DNA of 64,000 bases from Nannocystis punicea (lineage in GTDB: Bacteria; Myxococcota_A; Polyangia; Nannocystales; Nannocystaceae): the NCBI RefSeq assembly GCF_026965555.1, contig NZ_CP114040.1, forward strand, positions 10,452,001 to 10,516,000, in the 5' to 3' direction. A program made the translations under genes and the position numbers. Under the pieces are notes generated by a model. It had not been told where the DNA came from and did no database searches. It saw only the letters and a list, made by a program, of their open reading frames with translations. Below, piece after piece: positions 62,183 through 64,000 of the stretch; the first letter of the stretch is position 1, and the number at the start of each line of letters is the position of its first letter.

Positions 62183-63328
62183 TCAGCGCTGCGCGGTGGT
62201 CGGCGCCAGCGCCGGAGCGGACCAGGGCACCGGCTTCACGCTGGCCCCCGGACCGATCTTCTGGAACCCCTCGACGACGAGGGTCTCGCCGGCGACGAGC
62301 CCGTCCTCGACGACCCAGCCGAGGTCGGTGAGCGGCCCGGTGCGCAGCGGCTTGAGCGCGATCTTGTTGTCGCCGTCGACCACGTACGCCTGCGCCTCGC
62401 CGGCGCTGCTGCGCTGGATCGCCTGCGGCGGGACCACGATCGCCTCGGTGTCGCGCCCGCGGGCCAGCCGCACGCGCACGTAGGTGCCGGGCAGCAGGGC
62501 CCCGTCCGGGTTGGCGAACGAGGCGCGCATGGTGACCTGGGCTGTGCCCGGGTCGACGTTGACGTCGGTGAAGAGCAGCCGGCCGACCTCGCCGTACACG
62601 CTGCCGTCGGCGCGCACGAGCTTGACCTCGGCGCCCTCGCCGTCGCCCGGCTCGAGCAGGTCGACCGGCTGCACGAAGTCGACGTAGATCGGATCGATCT
62701 GCTGAATGGTCGCGAGGTGAGTCGCCGCGACGTCGCTGACGAGCGCGCCCTCGGTCACCAGGGCGCGACCGATTCGTCCGCTGATCGGCGCCCGCACCGT
62801 GGCGTGGTCGAGGTCGACCCGCGCGCGGGCGAGTCGCGCCTTCGCCGACGCGACGTCCGCCTCGGCCTGCTTGAGCGCCGAGTCGGCGACGTCGTTCTGG
62901 GCCGTGCTGACGGTCTGACGCTCGAGCAGGGTCAGGGTGCGGTTCGCGTGGCGCTGGGCCTGGTCGCGCGTCGCCTCTGCCCGCACCAGCGCGGCCGTCT
63001 GTGCGTCGCGCTCCGCCCGGTAGATCGTGGGCTCGAGGCGGAACAGCACGTCGCCCTTGCGCACATAACTACCTTCCTCGAACACGCGCTCGAAGACGAT
63101 GCCGGCGATCCGCGCGCGCACCTCGGCGACGCGCGAGGAGACGCCGCGCCCCGGCAGCTCGCGCACGCGAGGGACCGCGCGGGTCTCGACCACCACTGTG
63201 GACACTTCCGGGCTCGGCGGCTCATGCGAGGGAGCAGCCTCGGTCGTCGTCGGCTGACAGCCGACGAGCAGGACGAGCAGCGCCAGACGCTTCACGAACA
63301 GGGAGAGGAGACGCGGTTGCATGATCAC
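62183..63328 (-). CDS. RND periplasmic adaptor (membrane-fusion lipoprotein, AcrA-like)
   Basis: The 381-residue protein has a lipoprotein signal (LALLVLLVGC). The adaptor layout is VRARIAGIVFERVFEEGSYVRKGDVLFRLEPTIY, then a coiled-coil hairpin (about 105-175: AALVRAEATRDQAQRHANRT...ADSALKQAEADVASAKARLARARVDLDHATVRAPISGRIG), then beta-barrel and membrane-proximal domains. It joins the permease to an outer-membrane channel. Two ATG codons (MIM) give alternative starts two residues apart. It is 29 bp upstream of the permease gene. Confidence 0.93.
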   Translation of the reverse strand: MIMQPRLLSLFVKRLALLVLLVGCQPTTTEAAPSHEPPSPEVSTVVVETRAVPRVRELPGRGVSSRVAEVRARIAGIVFERVFEEGSYVRKGDVLFRLEPTIYRAERDAQTAALVRAEATRDQAQRHANRTLTLLERQTVSTAQNDVADSALKQAEADVASAKARLARARVDLDHATVRAPISGRIGRALVTEGALVSDVAATHLATIQQIDPIYVDFVQPVDLLEPGDGEGAEVKLVRADGSVYGEVGRLLFTDVNVDPGTAQVTMRASFANPDGALLPGTYVRVRLARGRDTEAIVVPPQAIQRSSAGEAQAYVVDGDNKIALKPLRTGPLTDLGWVVEDGLVAGETLVVEGFQKIGPGASVKPVPWSAPALAPTTAQR

Positions 63329-63450
63329 AGGACCTCTGTCGCATTCGCACCTCGTCTACCGGACGACGTCCGGGTCCCGGGCGCTGCGCGCATTGGTAGG
63401 AAATGTCAGGGGGCGATCGCAGGCGCCGTCGAACCAGCAGGTTCTCGTGG

Positions 63451-64000
63451 TCACCGCTTTCGGGTCAGGTCGATCATCTTGGAGAGCAGTGCTTGCCGGT
63501 CGATCGGGGACTCACCGTCCTGCGCCATCAGGTCCTCCAGCCATACCCCGTCCGCCGCGTAGCGTACGAGTTGCAGGGCCAGGTCCCCGTCGGTCTCACG
63601 GTGACGATTCAAACGTTCCTTGTACCAGTCGCCCCACGCCTGCCGCAGCGCCGGGTCGATCAGCGTCGAGACAGAGAGCGCCGCGCAGGGACAGGGCCCC
63701 GTCTGCTCGACGCGCAGAGTGCTGCGGACATATGCCCGCGTAAAGCGTCCGTGGGCTACCGGATCGGCGGACATGGCGGCGTCGATCTCGCCGTCGAGGA
63801 TCCGGAGCTGCTCGGCGAACAGCGCCTCCGTCAGCTTTTGCTTGCTGGCGAAATGGTGCAGCAGGCCGCCCTTCGTCACACCCGCGGCCTCGGCGACTGC
63901 TTGCACCGTCAGGTTGGCCAGACCCCGGTCGACCAAAATCTGCGCAGCGCAATCGAGCAGCTTCTGCCGCACGACGTCCGGCTCCTTCTTGCGCTGATTG
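63451..64000 (-). CDS. TetR/AcrR-family regulator, 5-prime end at or beyond the window edge
   Basis: The visible part (at least 173 residues) has the TetR HTH: KLLDCAAQILVDRGLANLTVQ, AVAEAAGVTKGGLLHHFASKQKLTEAL. The first possible start inside the window (GTG 63972) leaves almost no residues before helix 1, and the frame is open to the edge, so the true start is probably outside. It should repress the adaptor/permease genes, 123 bp downstream. No clear operator is seen in that gap. Confidence 0.85.
   Translation of the reverse strand, partial: NQRKKEPDVVRQKLLDCAAQILVDRGLANLTVQAVAEAAGVTKGGLLHHFASKQKLTEALFAEQLRILDGEIDAAMSADPVAHGRFTRAYVRSTLRVEQTGPCPCAALSVSTLIDPALRQAWGDWYKERLNRHRETDGDLALQLVRYAADGVWLEDLMAQDGESPIDRQALLSKMIDLTRKR

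Overview
This is about 64 kb of very GC-rich bacterial DNA. Long spurious antisense ORFs, many lipoproteins with Thr/Ser/Asp/Glu-rich linkers, FHA/ABC, PEGA and Ser/Thr-kinase proteins, ECF sigma factors and AgmX/PglI-like and DUF-type secreted proteins point to a myxobacterium, most likely of the Nannocystis/Plesiocystis group. That placement is inference from style; no rRNA or tRNA gene was seen to confirm it.

Layout. 1-8.1 kb: a formylglycine-generating-enzyme-like lipoprotein followed by an overlapping set of MoxR AAA+ ATPase, small bpX protein, vWA/beta-propeller protein and a large bpX6-like membrane/propeller protein (the MoxR-vWA-bpX ternary class of predicted conflict systems). 8.3-13.9 kb: PhyH dioxygenase, a degenerate HNH-like protein, an AgmX-type protein, and an ECF sigma factor overlapping an anti-sigma protein fused to a beta-lactamase-like domain that lacks its catalytic Lys and Tyr. 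14-23 kb: Ca2+/cation antiporter, OPT transporter, CAP-domain lipoprotein, TerB-like protein, a Cys-rich lipoprotein, a DUF2383-like four-helix protein and a lipoprotein methyltransferase. 23-31.5 kb: NlpC/P60-like lipoprotein with 72-bp repeats upstream, acyl-CoA dehydrogenase, a decayed propeller gene with an internal inversion, a MocR regulator divergent from a DMT exporter, and a leucine-rich-repeat lipoprotein. 31.6-38 kb: LecA-like lectin, ferritin-like metal-dependent hydrolase, two HTTM/gamma-carboxylase-like membrane proteins with small exported acidic or Cys-rich proteins, and a TetR regulator. 38-45 kb: FHA-FHA-ABC transporter, twin-CX3C lipoprotein, PEGA protein and a Ser/Thr kinase. 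45.6-48.7 kb: a compositionally different three-gene operon headed by an effector-associated-domain-like (EAD) membrane protein. 49-64 kb: lipoprotein, UbiA/MqnP prenyltransferase, zinc-ribbon protein, a secreted Asp-alternating protein, a kinase-PDZ gene divergent from an ECF sigma factor, and an RND efflux pump with adaptor and TetR regulator.

Two themes cut across the window. First, a family of short palindromes (consensus close to CATGTC-N6-GACATG or TGTCC-N4-GGACA) recurs at roughly thirty places, between convergent genes, in tandem arrays and in frame inside genes; duplicated gene 3-prime ends lie next to several. Second, many genes have a TANNNT box exactly 6-7 nt before an ATG or GTG and no Shine-Dalgarno sequence, which suggests widespread leaderless transcription.
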